From Streptomyces sp. NRRL WC-3618 (GTDB taxonomy: Bacteria > Actinomycetota > Actinomycetes > Streptomycetales > Streptomycetaceae): DNA of 64,000 bases. Made by a program: the position numbers and the translations under genes. This document shows, in pieces, positions 62,393-64,000 of this stretch; the stretch's first letter is position 1, and each line of letters starts with the position of its first letter. A model generated the notes under the pieces. That model saw only the letters and a list, made by a program, of their open reading frames with translations, ran no database searches and was not told the DNA's origin. The DNA lies in assembly GCF_001280005.1 (NCBI RefSeq), contig NZ_LGDW01000096.1, positions 1-64,000 of the forward strand. Direction: 5' to 3'.

Positions 62393-63166
62393 GGTCGTGC
62401 CTTTCGGGAGTGCGCGTGAACGGCGCTCCCGGACGACCTATCGTCCGGCCGTGACCCCGGAGGGGAGCACCCATGTCGATACTGCGTTCACGGGTACCAC
62501 CTCCTCGTTCTCTCGCACGGCCTCCAGAAAGGTAGCAGTAGCCGCCATGGCCCGCCAACGGGTTTTCGGGTCCTCACCAGGACTCCGCGGCCGGGTGCGG
62601 CACCCAGACAGCGGCGTGGCAAGGGCCGTTGGCAGTGGCCGGGCCGGTCGAAGGAAGGGCCGCGCTGCCTGCGACAACGTCGCGGGAGTTGATCAGCACG
62701 GTCGTTCCCGGCTGTCTGGTCGACCTCGATGACACCACGCCCGGGGCCGATCATGGCCCTCGGGTACATCCCGAGGCCGAACGAGGTGGCGAGCAGGCCA
62801 TCACCGCCAACCACGGTGCGCAGGCTGTACGCGAACGCGTGGCTGGCCGCGTCGCCGGACAGCTTCGACGTCCTCACCACGGTGACACGACTGGGCGCGC
62901 CGGGCGCGGCGGGCGGTTCCGTTGCTGACGGAGCCGCCGGGCGGCGACCTCCGGGCGCCGCGTCCGGTGGCGGAACTGCTGGACTCCGTCGCGGGCCGGC
63001 CAGGGGCAGCTCGCGCCCGCCACCAGCGCCGCGCCTCACCGGCGGGTGCCCACCCGGAGTGACCGGCCCGAGGCCGCACCATGCCCCGAAGCCCGCCCGC
63101 CCTTCCCTCTTGCGTACTGCGCAATCCAGCCCCCATCATCAGGATTCCTGTTTGTTTATCATTGCA
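62393..63166. other. 774-base region with only weak coding traces
   Basis: A 36-codon minus-strand frame (62438-62548) reads MAATATFLEAVRENEEVVPV, then NAVSTWVLPSGVTAGR, and may be a remnant. Around 62690-62830 the minus strand also has a protein-like stretch (VVGGDGLLATSFGLGMYPRA). Neither has a start or a family I can name. The last 60 bases are AT-rich (TTTGTTTATCATTGCAATG) and probably contain the promoter of the esterase at 63167. Confidence 0.4.
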
Positions 63167-64000
63167 ATGATGGGTGGCAGAGCCGTGCTGATCAATCCCG
63201 GAGTCCAGGCCAGAGGCGTGCAGCTGCTGCTCGGCCGTGTGATGACCCGCGTACCCAAGGACCTGCGCTTCACCGACATCCCGAAGCGCACCGAGACCCT
63301 TCAGGTGGAGACCGGCGCCGGAACCGTGACCTGCACCGTCTATCGCCCGCCGGCCACTGTCACGGCGACTCCCCCGGTGTACGTCAACTTCCACGGCGGC
63401 GGGTTCATTATCGCCCGCCCCGAGCAGGACGACCACATCTGCCGGTACGTGGCCGACACGGCCGGCTGTGTGGTCGTCAACGTGGACTACGCCGTGGCCC
63501 CCCAGCGCCCCTTCCCCGTTCCGGTCACCCAGGCCTACGACGTCACCGCGTGGATAGTCGAGAACGGCACCGCCCAGGGCTGGGACGGCTCCCGACTCGC
63601 AGTGGGCGGACACAGCGCCGGGGCCAACCTGACCGCCGCGGTGTGCCGGACGGCGCGCGACCGGGGCACGTTCACACCTCGGCTCCAGATCCTCGACTCG
63701 GCATGGCTCGACCAGCTCGCCGACCCGGCCACCAAGCAGGCCCTGATCGCCAAGCCGCGGCTGGCGCCTTCGCTCTTGCGGATCTTCGCGGGCGCCTATG
63801 TGCCGGACCCCGCCCAGCTCACCGACCCTCTCGTCTCGCCCGGCCTCGCCGAGGACCTCGCGGGACTGCCGCCCGCCCTGGTCATCACGGCGGAGCACGA
63901 CCGCCTGCGCGACGAAGGTGCCGCCTACGCCAAGGCCCTGGAGGCCGCAGGCGTGCCGGTCACCTACCGCGACTTCGAGGGTGTGGACCACTACTTCACC
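63167..64000 (+). CDS. HSL-type esterase/lipase (partial, runs off the window)
   Basis: The first 278 residues of a hormone-sensitive-lipase-family (family IV) esterase. The oxyanion motif is VNFHGGGFIIARP (HGGGF 76-80), the nucleophile Ser150 is in AVGGHSAGANL, the acid is in TAEHDRLRDEG, and the catalytic His is in GVDHYF at the very end. The frame is open to base 64000 with no stop; the family length of about 300 suggests only 20-40 residues are missing. Two adjacent ATGs (63167, 63170) are possible starts; no strong ribosome site is visible. Confidence 0.87.
   Translation, partial: MMGGRAVLINPGVQARGVQLLLGRVMTRVPKDLRFTDIPKRTETLQVETGAGTVTCTVYRPPATVTATPPVYVNFHGGGFIIARPEQDDHICRYVADTAGCVVVNVDYAVAPQRPFPVPVTQAYDVTAWIVENGTAQGWDGSRLAVGGHSAGANLTAAVCRTARDRGTFTPRLQILDSAWLDQLADPATKQALIAKPRLAPSLLRIFAGAYVPDPAQLTDPLVSPGLAEDLAGLPPALVITAEHDRLRDEGAAYAKALEAAGVPVTYRDFEGVDHYFT

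Noticed and set aside
62629..62928. 99-aa plus-strand frame in the 62.4-63.1 kb gap
   Set aside because: No start signal and a shadow-like composition; a minus-strand frame over the same bases looks at least as protein-like, so neither is called.

Overview
The window looks like a stretch of a Streptomyces (or close actinomycete) chromosome, probably an accessory chromosome arm rather than core. The evidence is very high G+C with strong third-position GC, frequent GTG starts, GTGA/ATGA stop-start overlaps, Tat and Sec exported hydrolases, LacI, TetR, LysR and PucR regulators, a SigE-type sigma factor and rare TTA leucine codons. I recognised no rRNA, tRNA, CRISPR array or replication origin. 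About a quarter of the window is gene debris.

1-10 kb: a large helical hypothetical gene and a small membrane-anchored gene, then an IS6-family remnant. An HTH-NACHT-multi-TM ATPase follows, paired with a 73-aa membrane protein (minus strand); this is the best candidate for a defence or signalling system. After it come a secreted propeller-like protein and a SMI1/KNR4 protein.

10-15.6 kb: a group II intron with a clear domain V hairpin, whose maturase/RT/HNH gene is split by one frameshift. It abuts the decayed remains of a recombinase module: a recombinase C-terminus, an XRE regulator with a nonsense codon, and a large second recombinase with several frameshifts.

15.8-20.7 kb: a LysR regulator divergent from a tightly packed catabolic operon (amidohydrolase, fumarylacetoacetase-family enzyme, MBL-fold hydrolase). 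The operon is cut off inside the next gene, a CoA-transferase subunit, by the end of an IS21-like element.

21-25 kb: a secreted DUF4360 protein, then a mosaic of truncated genes (GNAT, recombinase tail, hypotheticals, MFS, DUF1963).

25-40.4 kb: a secreted TolB-like propeller, a serine beta-lactamase-family hydrolase, a TerD protein, and a PucR regulator divergent from a flavo-iron-sulfur reductase plus fatty-acid desaturase pair (DesA3-like). These are followed by an S8 protease, a TTA-containing membrane protein, HxlR and dehydrogenase debris, a tripeptidyl-aminopeptidase-type hydrolase and a badly decayed GH74-like gene.

40.6-50.3 kb: a SigE-type sigma factor, a one-TM protein and protein O-mannosyltransferase in one coupled operon. 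Next are a ferric-reductase-like flavocytochrome, a Tat-exported amidohydrolase divergent from a LacI regulator, a double-SnoaL lipoprotein and a phosphotransferase.

50.6-64 kb: a ThuA plus Gfo/Idh/MocA sugar operon with two LacI-type operators. Then a TetR-MBL unit divergent from an amidohydrolase-APC permease unit, with two matching operator-like sites between them. The rest holds a methyltransferase, a GH95 alpha-fucosidase with two inserted discoidin-like modules, a dienelactone-hydrolase-like enzyme, and an HSL-type esterase that runs off the end.
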